From Luidia sarsii (taxonomy: Eukaryota > Echinodermata > Asteroidea > Paxillosida > Luidiidae): a stretch of DNA of 64,000 bases. Where the stretch lies: contig OX465112.1 of assembly GCA_949987565.1 (NCBI GenBank), forward strand, positions 11,548,536 through 11,612,535. Direction: 5' to 3'. Below the pieces are notes generated by a model that worked only from the letters and a program-made list of their open reading frames with translations, was not told the origin of the DNA and made no database searches. Positions within the stretch are counted from its first letter, which is position 1. Each line of letters begins with the position of its first letter. A program made the translations under genes and the position numbers. Below, one piece after another: positions 36,282-48,100 of this stretch.

Positions 36282-37037
36282 TCATAGTCATAGCACTTTG
36301 GCTACGACAGGAAACATACATTGAGGGCGCCTATCCCCTCCATCCAGAGGGTTGTGCACAGTGCAGGATGCGGTGCAGCCCACTGAACTAATACGCAATA
36401 AATTTTAGTTCAGTGGTGCAGCCACGGCCGGACATACATGTACATGTACACTTTACCTATACATGTATAAAAAATATAAACAAGTTCGTGGGTGCAGCAC
36501 ACTTTTTGTCTATCCAAGATGACTCCGCCGAGCTGATTATCATAAAGTATGGATTTTTGTTTTTGTAAGGGGTCTTTTGGAGGCTAATCAACGGCTACAT
36601 AAGTGAAACTTAAGACAACCTGGGGGTTCACTCTGTAACTTGGCATGTAATTTGGACCATATCTGGCTTTAAATGTCATCCGATTTTGGCTGTAGAAGTG
36701 GAGGGGTCCATCACAAAATCCTTGCAGAAAATCAATGGGAGCTCGATTTAGTGTTCTGCACTCTGCAGAACATCGTGGATGGAATTATAGTGTGCTCTAA
36801 CCAGCTGCTGCAACCAAAAGAATAGGCTGAGGCTGTACCATAGCTTACGCTTCGGGTCATAATTATTTTCTCTCACGTTTAAAATGTCACAGACAACTAA
36901 AAACAAGCGTTTGGTCCCAATTTCTCTGTAAATACTCTGCACAAAATAAGTCTTTAAAAAGAAAAAGAAAAAAAGTATTGGCGGAAATGGGGCGGCCGGG
37001 GCCAATGACTTGTGTAGAGATCAGTGGGCTGAGCATA

Positions 37038-37269
37038 GGCCCTTTACGAATTCTTGGCTCAGGTTCAGGCTCAGGCTTCGTCTCTGTCTGCCAAAACCCG
37101 AAAAATCCAGACTGTGGTCGCCGCATTTGAAGGTTTGTTGGCTTGATAAGTACAGAGTATTCACCAATAAACTGGAGTTCCGTCGCTTCTAGATGCCTGC
37201 GAGATTTTAACGGCTAAGAAAAAATATGACCGAGGATATAATAGCACGGGCTTTATTTCGTAAACGGCC
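37038..37269. mobile_element. MITE family G, copy 2
   Basis: It starts GGCCCTTTACGAATTCTTGG and ends GCTTTATTTCGTAAACGGCC. The interior TCGTCTCTGTCTGCCAAAAC and GAAGGTTTGTTGGCTTG match copies 1 and 3. No clear target duplication. Confidence 0.7.
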
Positions 37270-37331
37270 ATATTAATAAAATGGTAATTATAGCGGGTGC
37301 CAGACTGTAATGCCGCGGAGGCTGCCATCTT

Positions 37332-37354
37332 TAAAAAAAAAAAAAAAAAAAAAA
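37332..37354. repeat. poly-A run
   Basis: An uninterrupted run of about 23 adenines in the intergenic region. There is no evidence of a retroposed gene next to it. Confidence 0.85.
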
Positions 37355-38111
37355 AGCTGAACGGAAGTAAAAAGCGCCTCCATGCATGCACTGATTAGCC
37401 TATTTTTGATTGCCGGTTTATTTTAAACTGCGCTCCCAATGAACGCGGTACAAAAACCTCCATTTGTCTTGCGAGGCAAACATTGACACATCAACAAGTT
37501 TCTCAGTTTTTGCATGGTCTTTCCTTCCTCCATTGTTCTAATTGTAGCTATACTGAGTTGTAGTTTGCACCTTCATCTCAGATTCTTTTCAGTTGATGTG
37601 TTCATAGCCAATTCGATTAGCCACGCAAGCCGAATTTCTGCAGCCATCTACTCCCAAGTAGGGCCACCATTTCGAGGGATGACTGGATGTTTTATCGCAG
37701 ACATAGACTTAATTAATTACATAACCGCTCGACCTTTTTTTTTGGTACGTCACAGCCGCATTTTCTGCCAATTAATCAACTACAATTATTATGCCGATAC
37801 AGTAGTCATTGAGGGCGCTGTTCTTTACGTCATGGTAGAGTCCCTTTAGGGACTCGATGTACGTCATGGGGGAGTTCTTTTTGTCTCCGCCGAAAAGGCC
37901 GTATACATTAGAGTAATTCCCCGACGCATTCGATGCTTGTGCACTTTTTGAGCGCGGCGCCAGTCTTCCCCCTTGCACAAAATAAGCCTGAAAACGCGGC
38001 TGGGCGATCGCAAGACGTCTTTCCACCATCTTTTTCTTCAGAATCCCATGTTGATAACAAGGATAGCGATTCTGAAACTAGTTTTATGTTGACAACAGAC
38101 GGGAAACGCGG

Positions 38112-38362
38112 TGCAAAACGTTTTCGAAATGAAGGCTGAGGTCGAGGAGGCTCGGGATCAGGCTTCGTCTCCGTCTGACAAAACCTGAACATCCGGATTG
38201 TGGTTTGTTTCCGAATTTGAGGATTTGTTGCCTTGCTAGGTGCAAAGTATTCCCCCAAAAAGTGGGGCCAAACGGTTTTTTTTTATAAATAATATTATAA
38301 CGAGTAAGATAAATATGACCGAAGCCTAAGCCCGAGCCTAAGCTTTCATTTCGAAAACTGCC
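38112..38362. mobile_element. MITE family G, copy 3
   Basis: The left end GTTTTCGAAATGAAGGCTGA and right end GCTTTCATTTCGAAAACTGC are inverted. The interior GTCTCCGTCTGACAAAACC and GGTGCAAAGTATTCCCCC match copies 1 and 2. Confidence 0.72.
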
Positions 38363-38610
38363 ATAATACTAGTCACGACCAAATAATGATAGCGCGCGAA
38401 GCGCATAGTCACGACTATAATGTCCCCGTATAACGACTGATGATTCGTCCTTTCCCAAATTAAAAAAAAGGTGTCCCAATACGAGCTCCGTAGTCCATAA
38501 AGCGACGGCTCGCAGCGCCATGGTCCCCGTGCCCAAGTACTCTTTAAAAGGTAGGTCAAGTCTTGTACACCAGCGAATAACCTTTCACAGCTGCGCCCAG
38601 TGCTTGGCCC

Positions 38611-38919
38611 TTTTTTACACCGCAGCCATGGGTTTTCGCTGCATTCGTGCAAATCCGCGCTTGAAAAGAGACCACATGTAGTGCTGCGTTACGAGATCAG
38701 TCAGTTGGGATTTCTTTAGTAGGGGCGGAATGTCACTGGCTGTTGTCGTAGCTGTAGTTTGACACAAACAAGTAAGATGTCTTGTTAATTGCACATTTCT
38801 AGCGGCTGTTAATAGTATTCAGCTACACTGGGTGATCTTGTAACGCATGACTAGTCTCTTTTCAAGCGCGGATTTGCACGAATGCAGCGAAAAACCCATG
38901 GCTGCGGTGTAAAAAAAAA
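38611..38919. mobile_element. Foldback element with about 60-bp inverted arms
   Basis: The left arm (38611-38672; CACCGCAGCCATGGG, GCATTCGTGCAAATCCGCGC) is the near-exact inverse of the right arm (38853-38919), with weaker matching further in (TGCGTTACGAGATCA against TGATCTTGTAACGCA). The middle is unique. It ends about 220 bp before the NPM start codon. No target duplication seen. Confidence 0.8.
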
Positions 38920-39140
38920 CCCGCAGGTCCGCATTTCGCAATCATAACATTACAAGTACGACACGTGGGTCAGTGAGCACGTGTGTCTGGAGTAACGGTC
39001 ACCCGTTAGCTGCGTTGGTTTCGTCTCGTCTCTCAGTCTCAGTCTCTCCCCGTGTCTGCTCGTCATCTCCACGTTCATACTCCCTGTGCCCTCTACAATT
39101 TTTCTTGTTGTCCTTATTGAGTGAAATTTTTAGAATAACC

Positions 39141-39162
39141 ATGTCTAAAGAATATTTTTGGG
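39141..39162 (+). CDS. NPM: NPM exon 1 (coding part)
   Basis: ATG in a good context (ACCATGT), coding MSKEYFW plus one base. The donor is TTGGG|gtaagt. YFWG is the family's N-terminal signature (FFWG in most members). The frame stays open upstream to another ATG at 38973, but the family start fits 39141. The 5' UTR boundary is not defined. Confidence 0.85.
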
Positions 39163-42100
39163 GTAAGTAGAGTCGATGGTTTGCGATAGAATGCATACGA
39201 CTCCGAGTAACTTGGACCTTTCTTTACAATTGCCCTTTAAAAAAAAATGGGGTCGGGCGATAGTAGCAATACTAGCAATTGCCAATAGGCAATACTATTA
39301 TTACTTAGTATTATTACTAATTCAGTAGTAGTATTATTACTACATTACTAGTACTACTATAAATACTAGCAGTAGCAGTAGCAATAAGAAAGTAGCACTA
39401 TCGCCCGAATCTCAAAATTTCAAAATTCGATAAAAAAGGGTGTTTTGTCGGGTCCAAGTAACTCCAAGTTTCTCGGAATAAAAAAGGCGATTGTAACTGT
39501 AGTGTAAGGGTCCAAGTTACTCGGACCATTGACTTACAATACACGTTACATATTTACAATTACAGCTAGTCCGAGTAACTTGGACCCGACAAGTCACCCT
39601 TTTTTTATCGAATTTTGAAATTTTGAGGGTCAGGTGACTGTAGCAGTGTAGGGTCCAAGCTCAATGGGTAATTCTGTGCTTGAACTGGGACTTTGAAAAA
39701 ACAACCCTTACGTCTACGAAATCCCCAGATTTCCCCCAAATAACACCAGTGAAACCGTTCCACGCTCCCATTGAGGATTCAGTAAGATTCACAGATTCCA
39801 ATACAATAGTTGTCCGAGTAACTTGGACCCGACAAGTCACCCTTTTTTTATCGAATTTTGAAATTTTGAGTTTCGGGTGAGTCACGTCACCCGAAACTCA
39901 AAATTTCAAAATTCGATAAAAAAAGGGTGACTTGTCGGGTCCAAGTTACTCGGACTAATACAATAGTAGTACTGATAATTTTGTTTTACTCATGTTTTGG
40001 AAATTTCTCCCTTTATATATTTTTATAGTATTGCCAAAGGCTTTACTCTGATTGGGCAATTTTCATGACGTCGTTCCAGCCTTCTTGCTCCTCCAGCAAA
40101 ATAACATGTAGAACAAGAAGGCCGGCATGACGTTATGAAATATACACTGCCAAAATATTTCCCAGTAATGTAATTGTAAGCACGCATACCATGCAGCTCA
40201 GGATCTGCCGTACTATTTTTCCTTTTCACAGTGGCTATTGTTATGGCAGCTGTAACGCAATTTCCATTTTCTATTTTGTATTCGACCTCGACAGAGCTCT
40301 TCTTTCGCCATGCACACGCGCCAAGTCGACCTCGTAGTACTTCAGTGCATCGCTGACGACTTTGTTAGGGACCCGTTTTTTTGCGCCTTTTCCTGTTAAG
40401 ATAATGACAGGGATGGTGCTTCAAAACAAGCAAATTCTGTGCCTACAGCCAGAGAATTCGCCATCTTTCTTGTGGTACTGAGCATGAGGCGGCGCTGCCT
40501 GCGCATGTGGGCTTTAATAGGCCCTACCTCAGGCAACAAAATCTGGCATGTTGCAGTGCCGTAAATATAGGAAATGGAAATTGCGTTACGGCTGCCGTAA
40601 CGATAGCCAATGCGATTCCTTTTACTCTGACAATACCAGAAACTTTGATCGCGGGACGCCTGCTGTATTGTGTGCAAGGGATTATAAGCATAATGATAAG
40701 AATACATTATTTTTAAGGCAAAAATCTATATATGTACCGTAGCTGAGCAATCATGTTTATACAAGTTTCCACTCAAATTTAACCGATACAATGGTTAAAT
40801 GTCAAATTGTTAAATCTTACTGTCGTTCCCACTTGGACCCCAGTGTAGCGTTCCCAGTGTAGCGCTTGCATGTATTTGGGGCCCAGGCGGTAAGGCCAAG
40901 GAAAATAAATTATTAGTTTCTCATCCAAACTTTTTGAAGAAAGGAGGATGCGGGCATTTAAAAACAAAACAAATTTCTTTACATTTTTCAAAGCAAGTTT
41001 TTCCGTAAAGACGGGTATTCTAATTTTCAGTTGATTATTATAAGTACAGTACGATGTAGGCTGTGCATTGTAGGCTTGGGCGGTTCCAGGATTTTGGGAA
41101 CCGGTTCCGGTTCCAGTTAGGAACCGCGGTTCCGAGATAGAACCGGTTCCTAAAAAACAAAGAAAAACATAAGATTTAATAAAAAACAAAAAGACCTCAG
41201 TGAGCGCGGTTTCGCAGACGCCGCCATGAGCTTGGAAGGTTCAACTACATGCGCGTCTTTTATGGCGACTTAATTTTGCTTCAATGCATTGATAAAGTAT
41301 ACCGAATGCTGGTTTGGCAGTCTGATTGTCATTTATGTATCAATAGGATGTATGAGACATGTTTAAAAGATTTGCTTGAATTGTTTGGCTGCTCATTTGC
41401 CCAATATTTTTAACGGAAAATACAACGCGGTTCAATAACGAAACCGTTAAACGAATGGAATCATCCAAACCCAAACTCGGGTCTTCCCATTCTTAAAAAA
41501 GGGGTGATTTGATTTCATTTCGATGGAAAAAATAATTTCTGTAGACCGATGAATAAACCGTAGATTGATATAGATTTAGATTTGAAAACATGTTTAGATT
41601 TTACGATCCTCTATTCAAAAGCAATTCTGCATGGCATATTAAGAACAGGGAATAAAACCCTTTGAGTAAATTCACCCGTAGAAAGTGGAAGGGTCAAGCC
41701 ATTACCTTTTGGTTGTTTATTGGACGCGCGCCAGCATGGTTGGCCAGGTAACTTGGATAACTTCGGCAGGTACGCTACAGACAAAATGTACCACGTGGCT
41801 ACTTCCCGAGTCCTCGATTCCAACGCCTGCAGTCCCCGATTCAAACACCAGCAATCGCTGGAGCCGCAGCTAGCGCAAATAGCCGTGTCGGTACCAAATC
41901 CCACGCAAAACTCGGACCCAACACTGTCCCATATCCCGAGCAATACCCGAGCCCCGCGCGGTCCCGAATCCTGAGCAATACCCGAGCCCCACGCAGTCCA
42001 GAATCCCGAAACACCGGGGCCCCACGTACGCGATCCCGAGCCCCACGCGGTCCCGAATCCCGTGCAAGACCATAGCCCCACGCGGTCCCGAATCCCGTGC

Positions 42101-45100
42101 AACACCATAGCCCCACGCCGTCCCGAATCCCGTGCAACATCATAGCCCCACGCCGTCCCGAATCCCATACAATACCCCGAGACGCACGTGGTCCCGAATC
42201 CCACGCAATACCCCGAGACGCAAGTGGTCCCGAATCCCACGCAATACCCCGAGATGCACGTGGTCCCGAATCCCACGCAAAACTCGAACCCAACACTGTC
42301 CCGAATCCCGTGCAATACACGAACCCCACCCCACACAACGCTGTACCGAATCCGCTCCCATGCAACACACGAACCCCACCCCACACAACGCGGCGCGCCG
42401 TACCGAATCCTCTGCCATAGCAATACACGAACCCACCCCACACAACGCTGTACCGAATCCGCTGCCATGCATGCAATACACGAACCCCAACCCACCCCAC
42501 CGAGTCCGCTCCCATGCAATACACGAACCCCACCCCACACAACGTCGTACCGAATCCGCTCCCATGCAATACACGAACCCCACCCCACACAACGCTGTAC
42601 CGAATCCGCTCCCATGCAATACACGAACCCCACCCCACACAACGCCGTACCGAATCCGCTGCCATAGCAATACACGAACCCCACCCCACACAACGCTGTA
42701 CCGAATCCGCTGCCATAGCAATACACGAACCCCACCCCTCGCCACGCCGTACCGAAACTCCATTCCTGGGACACCTCCCGAGCCAATTACCCGGTTCCAA
42801 ACTTGGGACCGGTCCCAATCCTGGGACACCTCCCGAGCCAAATACCCGGTTCCAAAGCTGGGACACCTCCCGAGCCAAATACCCGGTTCCAAAGCTGGGA
42901 CACTTCCCGAGCCAAATACCCGGTTCCAAAGCTGGGACACTTCCCGAGCCAAATACCCGGTTCCAAAGCTGGGACACTTCCCCAGCCAAATACCCGGTTC
43001 CAAATCTGGTACCTCCCCCCCGCGAAGGAACCGGGTCCGAGTCCAATGCAATCGTGCAATAGCCGAGTCCTACGCTGGAGCCGCGCGAGTCCGGCCGTAT
43101 GTACGTGCAGAACAATGTAAGAACACAAGTAACACGACGAGATAAATATATCTCTGCCTAGGGAGCCAAGTGAACCCGTCACAACCATGTGGTCTGTAAA
43201 AGAATCGCGTGATTGGGCATTGGTAGCCGATGAAATACTGATGAAATCACACATGCTTGGGAGCCCTACTCAGACTTGCACCACATGGCAACACAAGTAC
43301 AGTGCGTGTAGGCTGTAGTACAATGTATGCGTACAGAATTATCCACGATCGAATGGGGTCATTCAATGCGTTGCTTATTGCTGCCACGTGCAGTACCACA
43401 GTAGCAGCCTGCGTTCGATTGTTGTGAATTTACAGGCATACAAAGTAAATTGTACATGTACATGTGTCATGCACCCATTGCACTGTGCATGTACAAACCA
43501 ACATTGCATAAGTTATCCATGGTTGGGGCCAGGCCATTGCGTGACTGCGTGTTCGCTAAATGTGCGCTGGGCCGCGCTGGCCACAGAGTTTGGAACCGGT
43601 TCCTCTGAAGCGGGAACCGTCCAAAGCGGGTACCCGGTTCCAAAAAAAAGCGGAACCACGGTTCCGGTTCCCATTTTGGAACCGCGGTTCCACTTGGAAC
43701 CGGGAGAACCGCCCAAGCTTAGTGCATTGACGTAGATGCACTTGGTGGTGATTGGCGCTTATTTGCTTTCCCACCAGGAGATGCACTGACCAGCACCCAG
43801 AAGGAGATTGTATGGAATCCTTCCTTGGATGACGAGGAGGATGACGAGAGCCTGGACTTGGATGCCATCCAACATTTCCTCTTCCTAAAGCAGGTCAGCC
43901 ACTGGATTCCCATGCGACCAAATCACAGCGGTCTCTCGCAGGTCTTGTAGGACATAAACCCACAATAAAGTTATGCCTGCCATAGGGATTTAACAACTTG
44001 ATAGAACCCTAGCCTCTTACCCCACTTGCAAGTGATGCCGGCCAGTCCTCCCAAATCCTCTGGGTGTTCATTTGAACGTTCCATGGAGATCTGGTTCCCT
44101 GTCTCAAGCCTTCCGAATCCTAAGTGCAGTTTCTGTTATGCAGAGGCAGTGTTGATTATTCAATGATGCTGTGCCCTACTCGACACACACAGTAGGCGCT
44201 GAATGCTCAGTGCTTTGCCTGATTGATTGCCTGCTGGAAAAATACAAGAAACTCCTGCTTTCTAGTGAAGAGACGTCTTGACCACTAGACCACCGAGCGA
44301 CAATTTCAGCAGGCAATCGGGAAAAGCACTGAGCACTCATTGCTTATTGCACTGAGTATGACAAAGCCTCATTGAATTGCATTCTTCTCAATGCCAAAAT
44401 CATACATATATCAGTGCTGATAAAGTCTGTAGCAGTGCAACGCGTTCGCCATACCATACAATGTACATTCTATTTCCGACATAGGTATTACGACAGTTCA
44501 TGGTTAATAGTTAAAGACACTACGCAGCAAAAGTACAGTAATTTTAGGGAATCAAAAAGATGAAGGGTCATCCTACATTTCCTGTTCTGTCAAAGAAACA
44601 GAGAGATCCTGGACGTATAAGAAATAATGCAACATAAATGCATGTATTGGCACAATGGTCTGTAGACCTGATTGAGTGTGCTGCACAGGACTGTAAAAGT
44701 AGAAGAGCGCCACCAATCACTTGGAGTTGGCCAGTCTGAAATGCAATCATGTTGTACAAAGGTCTGCATGGGTGGTCTGCTCGCCTTCTGCTGGCCCTGA
44801 TTGAACAATACAAATCCATCAAAATCCAACAGCAGGGGCATGGGAAAAGCATTGAAACCCACAAAATAAATACTTAAGGAAAACAATGAGAATTTTTTTT
44901 GTTTACAATAAAGTCCTTCAGAAGCCTACTGGCCAACATTGTACTCCAGATTGAAGTCTTTTGGTTGAAATTTCCTCGTCAGATTTCCTATCCTGAGTTT
45001 GAAAGTTGCATCTTTGTGTGATCCTCATAATTACTACTATAGCTAGGTTTATGATAAACTATTGCTGTATCTGAATGGAAATAGGGGCTGTGATCCCTGG

Positions 45101-48100
45101 AGTTGTACACTGCTCAGTTAATGGTTAACTGCTTCTGACCAGTTAAAAGCCCCCCCCCCCCCCCACGAAAGATAGTTGACTATATGGGAAGGCCACCACC
45201 TAAGAGCTGCTTAGCTCAGGTGGTTTGGGCACTGGTACATTAAGCCAGTGGTTGTGGGTTCAAATCTCATTCCAAATGTTCCTTTCTTTGTTTTTTAGTT
45301 AGAGGGTTAGAGAGTTTTTGAAGTTAGAGGGCCTGACATTTCGATCCTAGCAGGACCTTTCTTTGCCTTTGAGAAATGTCCTGCTAGGATCAAAACGTCA
45401 GGCCCTCTTAACTTTTGAGATTTATATATTGCAGGTCATTTGAGTCGGTGAGAAGTTTGCAACAGTTGTTTTTATTTTATTTACTTCATTTTTTCTCTCA
45501 CAAATCACGAGAGTCGGATGTTTACTGTGCCACGTTCACATACATCCCTGTTTGTCATTGCGTTGTTTTCCCCCCCATAAGGCGGTGTTGGGAGTGAACG
45601 CGGAGGAAGGCGAGAGAAACGTGATTGAAATCAAGACGCAGAACCTGAACGGTGATGAGATCCAGCAGCCGCTCTTCTCTCTGAAGCTGGGCCTCAATGA
45701 AAGTGTAAGTCTGAAGTCTTGCCAACAAGTGGAGGATCTGGGCCAGGCCTACAGTATTTCCCCTGTCAATCACAAATCACATGAGATGTCAAGGGAAAAT
45801 AAGCACACTTAAAGCCCCTACATAACATTGGTAAACAGAAATGTTCACAGATTTACATGAAACTTATACAGTTTATAGATGGTTATAGTAGAAACTATAA
45901 CCTAATAATGTTTTATTTTGGGAGAAATTAGTAAAATAAATAGTTTACGTCTCACCGAGATCTAAACTATTTTTTCGGAACAGTATGGTGTTGGCTGCTG
46001 CATTTTCGCGAAAGAAATGAAGCGGTTTTCACAATTTTCTCGAGACTCGGTTAGCGGATTGAGCTGAAATTTTCACAGGTGTGCTATTTCATACATATGT
46101 TGGATCAGACAACGTATGGCTGCTATTCTTTGACCTCGACCAATGCTGTGTAGGGGCTTTAAAGGCCCAATACAACATTGGGAAGATCGGAAAAAATCAA
46201 TGTCCACAGATTTCCTCCCAATTTATACAGTTTGTAGATGGTCATGATAGAATCCTCATGTTGAAATCTTACGGTCTGGGATGCTGTATGTTTTGAAAAA
46301 TCTTCACTCAAACATCGACAAATAGTTTATTACTTGTGAGTAATAAACTATTTCTTATACTACAGAATGGTGCGTAATTCTTTTGCCTAATTAGCTCATT
46401 AATATTGCTGTATGCAATTGTTGGTTATTTGTGTTTTATTATTGTAAAATTCATCCAAACAGCTATAATTAGACAAAACATTAATTTATTCAAATAAAAT
46501 TTTACACAAAATTTGTTCATTATGTAATTCTCTATTACCCCACCGAATATCATTGGAATCCATCATTGAATAACCGAGATCTGAGGGTGAGGGGGGGGGG
46601 CGCGGATGGTCAAAATAACCCGGCTCTTTGAGGGTTACCCCGGTAAGCGTCATACAAATATACAGTTATACACATGTGCATGTATGTGGTTTTTAAAAAT
46701 TTGTCCTGACTTTGTAGAGATGTGTGTTTTGAGGATGCCCTGTTTCATCTGTCGTTGATGTGGATACTATGTACTGTGCTAGACATTTTGTGTGGATGCA
46801 TGCCCATGACCAAATTGTCTAGTACTAAAGGAAGTTCAGAATTGAATGGTGTTGCCTGTTGTTGTGTATGCACTGAAGCGCATGGCTTTATATCAGTACC
46901 GGGTACATGCACTCAGTGCCCAGGGAAGCGCTGAGCCAGGTGTTACTTGCCTTCCTGCATGTATATCTCACGGTAAACCAGGAAAGCTCATTCAGTGGAA
47001 TTCTTTGACTGTGATAAGGACATCTTGTTTAGTCCAAAGTCAGTCTTCTTTCTATTGCTGAGTCAGTTTCCCTAGTACTGGTTGCCATGCACAGTACTTC
47101 CCAAGGGCTGTGATTTCTCAAAGCCTTACGATGCATCGTAACTCAACTCCCGATGGATAACCCATCGTAAGTTGAAATTCCCGCATGGGTTTTATGCATC
47201 GATCATCATCTTGTGGTTGACCGTAAGTTACGATGGGGTTGATGGTCAGGTTGATAACCATGAGCAGGAGAGAGTGCCATGCCTTGCCCTTGTGTGACAT
47301 TGGGTTCTACTCCCGCCTAGCGCCACGCTATAGTCTGTACTCCTGCTGAGCCACCCGTCTGGTTCCTGACCCCGTCCCCTGTGGCCGGTTATCCACAACC
47401 AGTTTGCTGATACCAGTAGCATCTCCTTGGCTGGTTCGCGGAGCTGTCACAGTTGCTTTGATTTTTCCCCTAAAAGCTGCCCCATGCTGTGATCCAATCC
47501 AAGAACTGAAAGTGAATTTGAAATGATGTTGAAAGTTTGCGGTGACACCATGTTAATGTAAGTCATCTCTTTCAAGAAGAAAAAGTTACTGGTTTTGGTT
47601 TTTTCAGAGCCATACTTCTTCTTGGGTGGATTTTGCAAAGCCTTACAATGCATCGTATAACTCAACTTACGATTGATAACCCTTCGCACGTTGTAATGCG
47701 CCCTATGCTTTTGTGCATAGTTCATTCTCTTGCAATTGATCCTAAGTTACAATGGGTTTGATGAAAATCTGTAACTGGAAGGTTACAACTTACACGGTGT
47801 CCTCATTGTGAAAACTACATTGTGATTCCACCATTCAAATTGAAATTTGAATGTTACTGTATGTACAGTAGTGTATTATTATATGGTGCTCAAGAGGAGT
47901 GTTGGATTTGTAGAAGTTCTTGGCTTCATGAGTTCCATATTTAGTACCCACAACATATGATGAATCTATCGACTCATAACAAAATGAAACATATAAATAG
48001 TAATTAGTAATGTGGTGTGGCTGTTAAAGTGGCACATCCTTTAGGGGGGGGGGGGGCTAGTTTGATGGATGATCCTACTCTACTGCCCCTCCCTCATCCC

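Larger units (their letters stand above)
35879..39140. promoter_or_regulatory. Head-to-head intergenic region between ATRN and NPM
   Basis: The ATG codons of the two genes point away from each other, 3.26 kb apart, so both promoters must lie in or near this gap. I see no TATA box at a convincing distance. The ATRN side is GC-rich. The gap holds three related MITEs (36047-36281, 37038-37269, 38112-38362) and a long-TIR element (38611-38919), leaving little unique DNA. Confidence 0.6.

Noticed and set aside
41611..43145. Open frames of 300-424 codons on both strands
   Set aside because: They follow the tandem arrays inside the hAT-like element, overlap each other on both strands and have no transposase motif.
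44240..44300. tRNA-like sequence on the minus strand (TGGTCTAGTGGTCAAGAC)
   Set aside because: Only the 5' half resembles a tRNA. No B box or acceptor stem follows, so at most a SINE remnant.
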